From an uncultured Mollicutes bacterium (lineage in GTDB: Bacteria; Bacillota_I; Bacilli_A; RFN20; CAG-826), in the NCBI GenBank assembly GCA_900539595.1, contig UQCQ01000004.1, positions 1 through 64,000 on the forward strand: DNA of 64,000 bases, written 5' to 3'. The translations under genes and the position numbers were made by a program. Below, piece by piece: positions 1-8,334 of this stretch. The stretch's first letter is position 1. Each line of letters opens with the position of its first letter. Below the pieces are notes generated by a model. That model did no database searches, was not told the DNA's origin, and was given only the letters and a program-made list of their open reading frames with translations.

Positions 1-513
1 GGGGGCGGATTAAGCGTTTTCGATTATTTGTTATTGGGACGTCTCCCTTATTTTTCATGGAATCCTTCTCCGTTAGATAAAGAGGCCGTCGTCCAAATCC
101 TATTTGAAATGGGGATTGCCAAATACCGAGACCGCAACGTCGATGAACTTAGCGGTGGGGAAAAACAGCGAGTAGGAATTGCTAGAGCCATGGTGGGAAA
201 GCCCCACGTTCTTCTATTAGACGAGCCAACCGCTTCGCTGGATGTGAAGGCTCGGCTCGAATTCTTGCAAAAAGTTAGAGAAATTGCTGATTCTGGGACC
301 TGCGTTCTTCTTTGCCTTCACGACATTAACGAAGCCTATTCCGTCGCGGATCGCTTCCTGTTCTTAAAGGAAACTCATCTTGCTTACGACGTTAGCAAAA
401 TCGATTTAAACGAAAAAATCCTCTCCGACATTTACGAGGTAGATGCCGCCTTTATTCAAAAAGAAGGCGGAGCGTATATTGAATTTCAAAATAAGAAAGG
501 AATAAATTCATGA
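1..513 (+). CDS. ABC transporter ATP-binding protein, iron/cobalamin uptake type (5' end outside window)
   Basis: The reading frame is open from base 1, so the Walker A part lies outside the window. What remains shows the Q-loop-side segment SVFDYLLLGRLPY, the signature LSGGEKQ, Walker B VLLLDEPT with catalytic Glu, the D-loop SLD and the H-loop His in LHDINEAY. The LLLGRLPYF segment is typical of the FecE/BtuD group that powers uptake of siderophores, haem or cobalamin. The stop overlaps the start of the next gene (ATGA), and that gene encodes a matching substrate-binding lipoprotein. The permease is probably upstream of the window. Family assignment is firm; the substrate is unknown. Confidence 0.88.
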   Translation, partial: GGGLSVFDYLLLGRLPYFSWNPSPLDKEAVVQILFEMGIAKYRDRNVDELSGGEKQRVGIARAMVGKPHVLLLDEPTASLDVKARLEFLQKVREIADSGTCVLLCLHDINEAYSVADRFLFLKETHLAYDVSKIDLNEKILSDIYEVDAAFIQKEGGAYIEFQNKKGINS

Positions 514-1712
514 AAAAACCATCCATCTTGTTTCTTCTATCCGCGGCTTTATTAGCGTCCTGCGGAAACGGAGGCGCTAGTAACAGTTCAAAAAAGGAAC
601 CTTCTGAAGATTCCTCCGCTTCCATTGTCACACCAGTCGAAGTGACCGACGGCATCGGAAGGAAGGTGAGCGTCGTCCCATCCGACATCAAAAAAATCAT
701 TTGTGTCGGGGCAGGCGCCCTTCGTTATTATTCCTATCTTGAAAGCGGAAAGGGACGCTTGGTGGGCATCGAAGATATCGATAACCCTTCTAAGCGTGGG
801 GCTTCCGCCCCCTTTAGCGGCGTTGCTCGCCCCTATTTTGACGCGAATGCCAATGAATGGGGAGATTTGCCAACCTGCGGAGAAGGCGGACCAATGCACC
901 AGAAGCCAGAGCTTGAAAAAATTGTTACCTGCGCCCCCGATTTGATCATCAGCGATTATGAAACTAACGAGCAGGCGGAGCAGATGGAAAAGAAAAGCGG
1001 GGCCAAGGTCTTTACCGTCAAATACGGAAAGAAAGGGGTTTTTGACGATACTTTTGCCACGACGTTAACTAGCCTTGGCAAATTGCTCGGGAAAGAAGAC
1101 CGAAGCCAGACGATTTTAAATTGCGTCAACGAAGCCAAAGAAGACATCGCCAAGCATGTGGAAAACGTGACTTCAAAACCAAAAGTCTATCTTGGCGGAG
1201 TCGGCAACTGGGGTCAAAAAGACTACCTGTCGACCAATCCAACCGATCCTTCTTTCGCTGTAGCAGGAGTCATCAACGTTTTGGCGGACCAAGGCCTTGC
1301 CGTGGCGGGAGTCCAAAGCATTGAAAAAGAGAAATTTGCCGCCATCAGCGGCAATATTGATATCATGATTTTAGATGCTGCGGGTATGGCTAAAACCATT
1401 GGGCTATTCAAGGAAGACAAGACCATCTTTGATGGAGTGAAAGCCGTGGAAAATGGCGAAGTCTATCTTCAGCTTCCCTATAACGCCTACTACCAAAACA
1501 TCGAAATCCATCTCATCAATACCTATTTTGTCGCTTCTAGCGTCTATCCTTCCGCTTTCGTGGGTTTTGATATCGCTGCAAAAGCCGACGAGATTTTGGA
1601 AGTCTTCACCGGGAAGAAAATCTATGCCGAACTTGCGGCGATGAAAGGACAATATGGCGGATATCAAAAGATCGCTGACTTGCGTGCATTCTTGACGGAG
1701 AAAGTCCAATGA
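510..1712 (+). CDS. ABC transporter substrate-binding lipoprotein (FecB/BtuF-like)
   Basis: A 400-residue exported lipoprotein. The N-terminus MKKPSILFLLSAALLASCGN has a lipobox with Cys at about residue 18, followed by a Ser/Glu-rich linker. The mature part starts with the type III binding-protein pattern (VEVTDGIGRKVSVV, then PSDIKKIICVG) and contains PDLIISDYE, as in periplasmic-binding family PF01497. It would sit on the outer face of the membrane and capture an iron chelate or corrinoid. It overlaps the ATPase by 4 bp and the methyltransferase downstream by 4 bp, so all three are probably translated together. The ligand cannot be deduced. Confidence 0.85.
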   Translation: MKKPSILFLLSAALLASCGNGGASNSSKKEPSEDSSASIVTPVEVTDGIGRKVSVVPSDIKKIICVGAGALRYYSYLESGKGRLVGIEDIDNPSKRGASAPFSGVARPYFDANANEWGDLPTCGEGGPMHQKPELEKIVTCAPDLIISDYETNEQAEQMEKKSGAKVFTVKYGKKGVFDDTFATTLTSLGKLLGKEDRSQTILNCVNEAKEDIAKHVENVTSKPKVYLGGVGNWGQKDYLSTNPTDPSFAVAGVINVLADQGLAVAGVQSIEKEKFAAISGNIDIMILDAAGMAKTIGLFKEDKTIFDGVKAVENGEVYLQLPYNAYYQNIEIHLINTYFVASSVYPSAFVGFDIAAKADEILEVFTGKKIYAELAAMKGQYGGYQKIADLRAFLTEKVQ

Positions 1713-2290
1713 GTTCTTCCATGCAGGAATTTTTCGATACCCAAAGTTCTTCTTGGGACGAAAAAGAGAAGGCGACTGCCTCTTCTTTGCGCTTGCTCCT
1801 AAAAGACATTCCCATCCAAAACGGGGACAAGGTTCTTGACCTTGCCTGTGGGACGGGAATTCTTACCCCTTTCCTCTACGAGAAAACGGGTTGTGACGTT
1901 TTGGGGCTAGACTTGTCCCCCAAGATGATTGAAAAGGCGAAAGAGAAATATCAGGGTAATCCCCATCTTCATTTCGAATCTGGGGACTTCCTTCGCTTTG
2001 AAGGGGAAGGATTCGATTGGATTGTAGTTTTTAACGCTTATCCCCATTTCTTGGATGTCGATGCATTTGTCCAACGGGCTTATCGCGTTTTAAAGCCAAA
2101 GGGACACTTGCTTATCCTTCATAATTTGTCTCGTTTTGAATTGACGGCCACCCATGCTGGACGCGCTCACCCCTATTCCCGTGACCTCGATTCCGCGATA
2201 AAAGAAGGACAAAAATGGGAACCAAACTTCAGAATTTTAGAAGCAAAAGAAGGCGATCATCTCTTTCTTCTATTAGGCAAAAAAGCCTGA
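1709..2290 (+). CDS. Class I SAM-dependent methyltransferase
   Basis: A 193-residue protein with the class I fold signatures: motif I VLDLACGTGILTP at about residues 41-53, acidic motif II VLGLDLSP, and post-motif DWIVVFNAYPHF. This is a Methyltransf_11/25-type small-molecule methylase. The ATG overlaps the stop of the binding-protein gene (ATGA), placing it third in the uptake operon. Co-location with a cobalamin/iron importer fits modification or use of the imported compound, but this is inference. A strong terminator follows at 2319. Confidence 0.8.
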   Translation: MSSSMQEFFDTQSSSWDEKEKATASSLRLLLKDIPIQNGDKVLDLACGTGILTPFLYEKTGCDVLGLDLSPKMIEKAKEKYQGNPHLHFESGDFLRFEGEGFDWIVVFNAYPHFLDVDAFVQRAYRVLKPKGHLLILHNLSRFELTATHAGRAHPYSRDLDSAIKEGQKWEPNFRILEAKEGDHLFLLLGKKA

Positions 2291-2318
2291 AAACGCATAC
2301 ACGTACCCCCTCAAATTG

Positions 2319-2345
2319 GACTCTCCCATTTGGAGAGTCTTTTTC
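2319..2345 (+). terminator. Rho-independent terminator of the uptake operon
   Basis: The stem GACTCTCC/GGAGAGTC (2319-2326 with 2332-2339) has a 5-base loop and is followed by a T run. The same stem sequence recurs at 8220-8240, again directly before one of the large-protein loci. Confidence 0.85.
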
Positions 2346-2370
2346 TCAGGTATACATATGCGAAAGTAGA

Positions 2371-2398
2371 GTGACTTTGACTTTGCCCTTTCTAAAAT
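2371..2398 (+). promoter_or_regulatory. Putative promoter of the large exported-protein operon
   Basis: GTGACT (2371-2376) and TAAAAT (2393-2398) are 16 bp apart. The element TAGAGTGA..TTGA around 2368-2380 is repeated in front of the paralogous gene at 8335 (8267-8280) with the same spacing to TATAAT. The conserved spacing supports function; the -35 match is only moderate. Confidence 0.45.
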
Positions 2399-3383
2399 GG
2401 TAGCGGTAAAAAGTATGGAACAAGTTCAAGAAGCCCAACGTTTTGACCCCAAGTGCTTCCAAGCACCGACCATGGTTCTTCTTTCTTGCTTCCTTGGTTT
2501 GGCGGCAGGGTTAAAGCTCCATGATATGTTAAAACCCGTTTTGTCTATCACGGATGGCGACGCATCTCGATATGAAGCCGACATGGACGCGATTATGGCC
2601 AAATACCAAAAGGTCAAAAAGTCCGGCGGCGATTTTTTTACGAAAATGGAGCCCTATGAAATCGTTAACGCCGCCTATGGAATTTACGCTCAGAAAGAAG
2701 TTTCTTATTCCGTCTCTGTTGGTTCTTCTAACGCGATGGGCCTTGTCGATCAACGGATCGAATCCACCCAAATGCGCGATGGGGACCGTTATTTTGAAGA
2801 ATCCAATTCCTCCTCTACTTACGTTAAGCTGTATAACCGGATGTACCAGGAAGGGGATCAAACCACCAAGTACTGGGGGTCCACGCCGAACTACGCTTCC
2901 GACAAACCCGTAAAGGTGGATAACAAAACCTACAAAGAAGAAATGGGCCGAAACGTAAGCGATGGGCTCGTTTATATCGTTTCCGATTTAACCGAAAGCA
3001 AAGAAGATCTTTCTGGGGAAGGATTGACTAAGGTCCAGAAAAATAAAGACGGGACCTACACGATTGACATGGAAGTCGACCCCTTGACCTCGACCCTTCG
3101 GTACGTCCGACAAATGAAGACGATTTCCAACCTCAAGGCGCCGCCCAACTTCTCTTACGTCCATTTGCGGTGGAACTTCACTTCCGACTTAACGTTGCGG
3201 TGGTTCCAAAACAAAGAAAAATATCAAGCCACCTTGTCTAGCGGAATCGGGAGCCCTTGTGCAGGAACCATGACTACCGTCTACTTCTCCTCCCTTCCTC
3301 AAGGGGGCATACCAGAACCAAGCGGAGCCTTGCCAGAATATCCGAAAACGGAGGCAGCGCTTCTTAGTCAAATCGAAAAATAA
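2397..3383 (+). CDS. Exported or membrane-anchored protein of unknown function
   Basis: A 328-residue protein that I do not recognise. Residues 25-40 (TMVLLSCFLGLAAGLK) form a short hydrophobic segment, probably an uncleaved anchor; the rest looks beta-rich and polar, with many Tyr/Ser/Thr. The annotated ATG at 2397 overlaps the likely -10 box, so the real start may be the ATG at 2415. The stop is 23 bp before the start of the 1251-residue gene, which has a good ribosome site (AGGGGAA), so the two are probably co-transcribed. Its role may be tied to that protein at the cell surface. Confidence 0.6.
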   Translation: MVAVKSMEQVQEAQRFDPKCFQAPTMVLLSCFLGLAAGLKLHDMLKPVLSITDGDASRYEADMDAIMAKYQKVKKSGGDFFTKMEPYEIVNAAYGIYAQKEVSYSVSVGSSNAMGLVDQRIESTQMRDGDRYFEESNSSSTYVKLYNRMYQEGDQTTKYWGSTPNYASDKPVKVDNKTYKEEMGRNVSDGLVYIVSDLTESKEDLSGEGLTKVQKNKDGTYTIDMEVDPLTSTLRYVRQMKTISNLKAPPNFSYVHLRWNFTSDLTLRWFQNKEKYQATLSSGIGSPCAGTMTTVYFSSLPQGGIPEPSGALPEYPKTEAALLSQIEK

Positions 3384-3406
3384 AATTCAATCAGGGGAAT
3401 CCAATC

Positions 3407-6400
3407 ATGAAAAAGAACAACAACAAAAAACAAAGTCATAAACAGACCTTATTATGGGGCTTAACTTGCTTAACGACCTTTGGCGTCACGGCCGCGGGCG
3501 TTTTCTTCTTATTGCCGCAGCAAACGATCACCAATCACCTTTCGAGCTCTAATGGCGAGGGAGACCAAAAGGTCACGCCGTCGGAAAAATTCGTCAACAA
3601 CATCCTCGAATCCGCTACCAGCGGCTTAGGCTTATCCATCAACACCTTGGATTTATCCATTCCTGGCGCGGTGAAAAGTTCGCTCCCACAAGAAGATGGC
3701 AGCGTCACGAACACCTATTACGACAATCACATTTCCACGATCCCAGGAAAACCGGCGGGAATCAAACTCGCATTGAATTCGCTTTCTCTTTCCGGAATTA
3801 ACCTTTCCGCGGAATTGCCGCTAGCCTACAACGGATTGCAACGCCAGTTAAACCTTGGCTTGCTTGGAGATGGAGAAACGGAGAAAAACCTCTATTTCAA
3901 CATCGCAGATATCGATGGAAATGAACATGATTGGGATGCCGGGTATCAGGTTTCCGTTTTGCGGGAAGTCGATACTTCTACTACCGATCCGATTACTGGT
4001 GGCAACCCCTCTTACGAATACGGGCGTTTAGATTTTGTCCTCCACGACATCATCGAAATCTTGACCAAGGGCGGAATCAATATCGATACCTATGGCAAGA
4101 TTGGTGGAAACGATACCAGTGATTCGACCGGCGATTCTTCTTCCAGTGGCTTCGACACCGATGCCATGATGGATGCCTTGAGTCAAATGAAAGAAGGCAA
4201 GGACGCTTCAGGAAAACCCTATTTCACCTTGGATTTGCCTTTAGGGAACGTGACCTATTCCATTGGATTTGGTAGCGATGAGAATTATTCCTTAACCCAT
4301 ATTGATATGCCGGCAGTCCAAAACGGAAAGCAAGGACGTCAGCTACTTTTGGAAGGCAAAGATTGGACCATCCAGCTTTCCGCCGACGTCACGACCAAAG
4401 CCAGCGTTGGCGAATTCGATTGGACGGTTCCAGCGGCTTGGAAAGCCTATCCAAGATTAGATGACTCCCTGGAGCTTTATCGCCGCATTGCTTCTTACGT
4501 CGCCACTCCTAAATTCGGTGTCAGTTTAGACGTTGATATGGAGCACCACGTCAAAGGAGAGGCGGGAACGTATACCACTTTTGGCAAAAAGGAAGTCCAC
4601 GAAAAAGCGAATTTGCACGTGGGTGGCAACGTCGATTTGTCTTGGAAATTAACCGATGGTGCGATTAAAGGCGCGAATTTCAACCGCGCGGACGCTGCTC
4701 TTTCCTTCACCCATTTTGATGCAAACGGCACGAAAAAAGGCAGCCAAACCTTAAGCGCTCTTATCCAGAATACCGATTCTGATAATAGCGGAGCTTATTT
4801 GAATTTCGGAGATGCTTTAAAGGCACGCACCACCAAGACCACCTTGGATGAGCTCATGGGCAAATTCAAGAGTGAAACCACGGCGGACCCCGCCAACCCA
4901 GAAGGCAGCGTTGAAGAGAAAAAGACCGACGAGCAACTGAACCAAGTGATTTCGACGCTCGACAAGGTTTTGAAAGTCCTCCAAGGGGAATCCGATTATC
5001 AAAAGCCAGCTTTGCTCACCAATTTAGAGCAAAAGCATTACGAAGATATCGTCGACATGATTGATAACGTCACGATTGCGGATAACCTCATTTCCTTGGA
5101 ACTCAATTTGAAGTCCCTCGGATTTAACGAAGCCAAAATCGTTCTGACTTTACGCGGAGACAGCGCTTCTAGTCTCGCCAAAATCGAAATCAAGAATCTC
5201 GTTTTGCAGACGCTGACGCTAAACGTCGTCTTAGAAACCCCCGAATTCCAAGAACCCCTCATCAGCGAGGACATGCTTTCCTGGGGCGAGTTGACTCATC
5301 TTCCGACCGTCGTCGACCAAATCAAGCCAATGATTGAAGACAAAAAGCTTGGCATCGAATTGCAGGGCAACATCAATTATCTTGGCACCCAAGACGTCTA
5401 TAAAGACGCGAATAAAACCCAAGGACTCGATTTAAATGGCCGTGTCGCGTTGGATTTTAGTGGCGGCAAGGGAAACGTAGAGGGAGAGGAAACGGTCAAT
5501 CCTGCCAAAATCAAAGGGACTGTGGCGTTAAATCTCACCGAACGTGGGGCTTCTTACTATCAAGACCATCACCTAGCAATCGATATAGATAACCAGGGCG
5601 AAGCCTTGTTCAGCAATGATAACGTCGCCTATTTCCATTACGACTCCAAAAACGATCCTTCCGTCATGACGGACGAAACGAAAGTGGCCGCGGAAAACCG
5701 GAAAGACCCGACTTCTTCTACCGGCATCAATGGCCAAATCGGAACCAATGGCCTCGATGGTGTCATCAATACGGTCAAAGATTTGGTTTCCAATTCCGAT
5801 GATCGCTTCGCCCGCATCAGCCGTCTTTTCTCTAGCGGCGCGGAAGCGAGCTTGATGAGCGATATTTCTAGTGGCAATTACTTTGCCATCGCTGATTATT
5901 CGTTCTTAAATTCTTCTTCTTTTGCCTCAAATAAAGCTCAATTTGACTTAAACGGCAGCGCCTTCGGGATGGATGGTTCCATCACCTTGTCCTTGAATTT
6001 CAATGACGACAAGACGCTCAAAAACCTCCAAGTCGAAACTCTAAGCGGAGAAGAAGGCAAGCAAACTAGCGTCGATCTCCGTATCGCTTTGGCGGATTTA
6101 GCCCAAGATGAAACCTTTGCTTCCTTAGGTGAAGAAAAGAAGAACTATGACGACTATTCTGGATTATATTCTCTTATCGATTATGCGGCTGAAACTACCG
6201 TCCTCGGATTAAAAGAAGGGGAGGGTGTATCGACTTACGACCTCCAAGGAACCGTTGGACTTCAACTTGGCGATTACGAAACCAAACTCGTTCAAGCCAA
6301 TATGGCGATGTCGGTAGAAGGCGCGCGCATCAAGATGGCGGGATCGTTGAATGACATCCCCGTCATCCGCGGTTTGAATGCTCCGGATAATGACCTCTAC

Positions 6401-7162
6401 TTCCGTCCGCTTGAACTTGGCGGATCGCGCGATGCATCCTTCTATTATTATTCGGATGGACGCGAAGACGCAGAAGGCAACTTAACCACCGAGATGCTAT
6501 TAACCCGCGATTCGGACTATGGCAAACTCGCTAACGTTCGCGACTCGGTGAAACTAAACAAGGAAGGCGCCTTTAAAGAGGATGCATTGAACTACGTCCT
6601 CCAATACGTTCTCGGTGTTAATGAATCCTATTTTGAAAATAATAGCGAAGGAACTTCTTCTTCCGGACTTGCAGACGCCCTCCACTTCGAAGATCTTTAC
6701 AAAGGATTCTCCAAGAGCGTTTCTTCAGACGGAAATAACGTCACCTATACTCTCAAATTGAACCTCAATGGTTTATTGGGTGTTAATATCCTTGATGACA
6801 TCAGCCTCGTCATTGGCGGCGGAACCTTCCTCGCCCAAGACGGCCAAACCAAAGTCCACGCATTGAATTCGTTGCATGTGGATTGCGGGGTGAGCTTCCA
6901 TGCGGAAAATACCGGCAATCGTCTCTCCTTGGCCAAGGCTAGCGTCGATTTGGTCCTTGCCAACCTTGATAACGGTGTCTATTCCAATGGGTGGGACTCC
7001 GTTAGCGAGACCTATTCCACGAACTTCCTCTCCTTTAGCGGAGACGAATACCAGGCCGTTGGCATCTATGCAGAGCCTACCGACAAGGAAGGCGGAAAAG
7101 CGTGGAGACATGGCGTAGACGAGGCCAACAAAGGGCACCGGAACTACTACCTTTCCAAATAA
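3407..7162 (+). CDS. Very large membrane-anchored surface protein (paralogue of the 8335 gene)
   Basis: A 1251-residue protein with a Lys/Asn-rich N-terminus and one hydrophobic helix at about residues 14-35, then a long extracellular-type region with Ser/Gly linkers (around residue 240) and many alternating hydrophobic/polar strands. No enzymatic motif is visible. It aligns by eye with the 1148-residue protein at 8335 along its length: shared landmarks include YNG..(x)LNLGL, a Ser-rich linker, YF(T/S).DL, YDSKN followed by ENRKDP, and DDRFARI/DDPRFERL. I infer a duplicated family of beta-rich envelope proteins. A UUUUUU terminator follows at 7182. Confidence 0.7.
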   Translation: MKKNNNKKQSHKQTLLWGLTCLTTFGVTAAGVFFLLPQQTITNHLSSSNGEGDQKVTPSEKFVNNILESATSGLGLSINTLDLSIPGAVKSSLPQEDGSVTNTYYDNHISTIPGKPAGIKLALNSLSLSGINLSAELPLAYNGLQRQLNLGLLGDGETEKNLYFNIADIDGNEHDWDAGYQVSVLREVDTSTTDPITGGNPSYEYGRLDFVLHDIIEILTKGGINIDTYGKIGGNDTSDSTGDSSSSGFDTDAMMDALSQMKEGKDASGKPYFTLDLPLGNVTYSIGFGSDENYSLTHIDMPAVQNGKQGRQLLLEGKDWTIQLSADVTTKASVGEFDWTVPAAWKAYPRLDDSLELYRRIASYVATPKFGVSLDVDMEHHVKGEAGTYTTFGKKEVHEKANLHVGGNVDLSWKLTDGAIKGANFNRADAALSFTHFDANGTKKGSQTLSALIQNTDSDNSGAYLNFGDALKARTTKTTLDELMGKFKSETTADPANPEGSVEEKKTDEQLNQVISTLDKVLKVLQGESDYQKPALLTNLEQKHYEDIVDMIDNVTIADNLISLELNLKSLGFNEAKIVLTLRGDSASSLAKIEIKNLVLQTLTLNVVLETPEFQEPLISEDMLSWGELTHLPTVVDQIKPMIEDKKLGIELQGNINYLGTQDVYKDANKTQGLDLNGRVALDFSGGKGNVEGEETVNPAKIKGTVALNLTERGASYYQDHHLAIDIDNQGEALFSNDNVAYFHYDSKNDPSVMTDETKVAAENRKDPTSSTGINGQIGTNGLDGVINTVKDLVSNSDDRFARISRLFSSGAEASLMSDISSGNYFAIADYSFLNSSSFASNKAQFDLNGSAFGMDGSITLSLNFNDDKTLKNLQVETLSGEEGKQTSVDLRIALADLAQDETFASLGEEKKNYDDYSGLYSLIDYAAETTVLGLKEGEGVSTYDLQGTVGLQLGDYETKLVQANMAMSVEGARIKMAGSLNDIPVIRGLNAPDNDLYFRPLELGGSRDASFYYYSDGREDAEGNLTTEMLLTRDSDYGKLANVRDSVKLNKEGAFKEDALNYVLQYVLGVNESYFENNSEGTSSSGLADALHFEDLYKGFSKSVSSDGNNVTYTLKLNLNGLLGVNILDDISLVIGGGTFLAQDGQTKVHALNSLHVDCGVSFHAENTGNRLSLAKASVDLVLANLDNGVYSNGWDSVSETYSTNFLSFSGDEYQAVGIYAEPTDKEGGKAWRHGVDEANKGHRNYYLSK

Positions 7163-7181
7163 CGTTTATCCTACTTCTATA

Positions 7182-7206
7182 GGGCGGCCAAAAGCCGTCC
7201 TTTTTT
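7182..7206 (+). terminator. Rho-independent terminator
   Basis: GGGCGGC/GCCGTCC stem (one G-U pair) with a 5-base loop, followed by six Ts. It ends the 2397-7162 operon. Confidence 0.85.
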
Positions 7207-7281
7207 GTCGCTTCATTCTCACGAATTCTTAATCCATTCCTATGGATGTGGCATGTACAATGCTTCGGTCAATGGGAATAG

Positions 7282-7452
7282 GTGAAATATAAAACCGTTG
7301 CATTAGCTTACGAACCACGAACGGAAAAGATGGCGATTCAAATTCAAAACACCATCAACGAGTTTGCCGAAAAGGGCCGGAAGATCGTCTCTTGCTCCAT
7401 CACTCCCTGCGCCCACGCGGTACTTATTTTGAAAAAAATCTCCGATAAATAA
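7282..7452 (+). CDS. Small protein, DUF4177/Cse60-like
   Basis: A 56-residue reading frame with a GTG start, VKYKTVALAYEPRT, then MAIQIQNTINEFAEKGRKIV and VLILKK near the end. A lysine/valine strand, a helix of the type (x)LNEFA.KGWK(I/V)VS, and a final hydrophobic strand is the pattern of small DUF4177/Cse60-type proteins in Bacillota. A purine-rich stretch GGGAATAG lies just before the GTG, and TGTACAAT at 7254-7261 could be an extended -10. It sits alone between a terminator and the HTH regulator gene. Function unknown; coding is likely from the pattern. Confidence 0.6.
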   Translation: MKYKTVALAYEPRTEKMAIQIQNTINEFAEKGRKIVSCSITPCAHAVLILKKISDK

Positions 7453-7484
7453 GTCCTTATCTGCTCAAAAAATGTCTCTCCATT

Positions 7485-7513
7485 TTGACGAAAGGGGCGA
7501 GGAAACGTACAAT
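7485..7513 (+). promoter_or_regulatory. Strong sigma-A-type promoter giving a predicted leaderless transcript
   Basis: TTGACG (7485-7490), 17 bp, TACAAT (7508-7513). The ATG of the HTH gene is at 7520, six bases after the -10 box, so transcription should start at or within a base of the ATG. No ribosome site is possible upstream. Confidence 0.8.
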
Positions 7514-7519
7514 TGATGC

Positions 7520-8206
7520 ATGGAAAATCTCGCCGCGACGATTGGAAAGAACATTTCTTCCCTCCGAAAAGCCAAGGGTTTAACGCAATTAGAACTCGCT
7601 TCCGAAATTCATTATAGTGATAAATCCATTTCCAAATGGGAACTGGGATATACGTGCCCTAGCATTGATATTTTGATGGACTTCGCCTCTTATTTTGGGG
7701 TGAGCGTTGATTATTTGACCCAAGAGCACGAGCCCGAAAGCGCGGAGAAAGTCATTCACGCGGACGAAAAGAAAGACCCCCAGGCCATCAATAAAGCCTT
7801 AATCATTGCAATGACTGCCATGTTTGTTGTTCTCGTGGCTGTCTCCGTTTTCTTAAGCGAATATTATTTCCGGAACATGCGTTCCTTAGAATTATTCGCC
7901 GTATTCCTTTGGATGATTCCTATCTCCTTATTTCTCATTGCGATCGAAACCCGCCGCTTCTATCACAATAAAGTGGCTACCTTCGTCGTAGTCAGTTGCT
8001 TCTTATGGAGTCTTCTTCTTTGCTTCTGTTTCCATTTCGCCTTCTTCAGCCCCCAAACGGAGCAGTTATGGTTCATTTTGATTGTTGGAGCGCCACTCCA
8101 AGTCATCCTTGCCCTGCTCTTCTCCTGGCGGAAAAAGCCAAAAGCTGAAACGGCATCCCCCAAGGAAGTCTCGAAAGATGTTCCTATGGAAAACCCGGAA
8201 AAATAG
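7520..8206 (+). CDS. Membrane-anchored XRE-family transcriptional regulator
   Basis: A 228-residue protein. Residues 5-65 are an HTH_3/XRE domain (IGKNISSLRKAKGLTQ, ELASEIHYSDKSISKWE, then a PSIDIL segment), typical of phage-repressor-like DNA binding. Four hydrophobic helices follow (about residues 90-110, 122-140, 150-172 and 180-198), then a charged tail. Such proteins are thought to sense membrane or envelope conditions. It lies between the two paralogous giant-protein loci and may regulate them (inference). The start is set by the promoter, whose -10 box ends six bases upstream. Confidence 0.82.
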   Translation: MENLAATIGKNISSLRKAKGLTQLELASEIHYSDKSISKWELGYTCPSIDILMDFASYFGVSVDYLTQEHEPESAEKVIHADEKKDPQAINKALIIAMTAMFVVLVAVSVFLSEYYFRNMRSLELFAVFLWMIPISLFLIAIETRRFYHNKVATFVVVSCFLWSLLLCFCFHFAFFSPQTEQLWFILIVGAPLQVILALLFSWRKKPKAETASPKEVSKDVPMENPEK

Positions 8207-8219
8207 CCGATAACATCGA

Positions 8220-8245
8220 GACTCTCCAATTTGGAGAGTCTTTTT
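8220..8245 (+). terminator. Rho-independent terminator, same stem as at 2319
   Basis: GACTCTCC/GGAGAGTC stem with a short AATTT loop and TTTTTCTT tail, 13 bp after the regulator stop. The stem is identical to the one at 2319-2339. Confidence 0.85.
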
Positions 8246-8270
8246 CTTCCCCCTTTCTTTTGGAAATAGA

Positions 8271-8298
8271 GTGATGTTGAAACTCATATGCATATAAT
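8271..8298 (+). promoter_or_regulatory. Putative promoter of the second large lipoprotein gene
   Basis: GTGATG (8271-8276), 16 bp, TATAAT (8293-8298), preceded by TAGAGTGA as at 2368. A small hairpin GGTCT/AGACC (8306-8320) lies in the leader. No convincing ribosome site precedes the ATG at 8335. Confidence 0.45.
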
Positions 8299-8334
8299 GC
8301 ATATTGGTCTTTTATAGACCGTATTTATCAAGAA

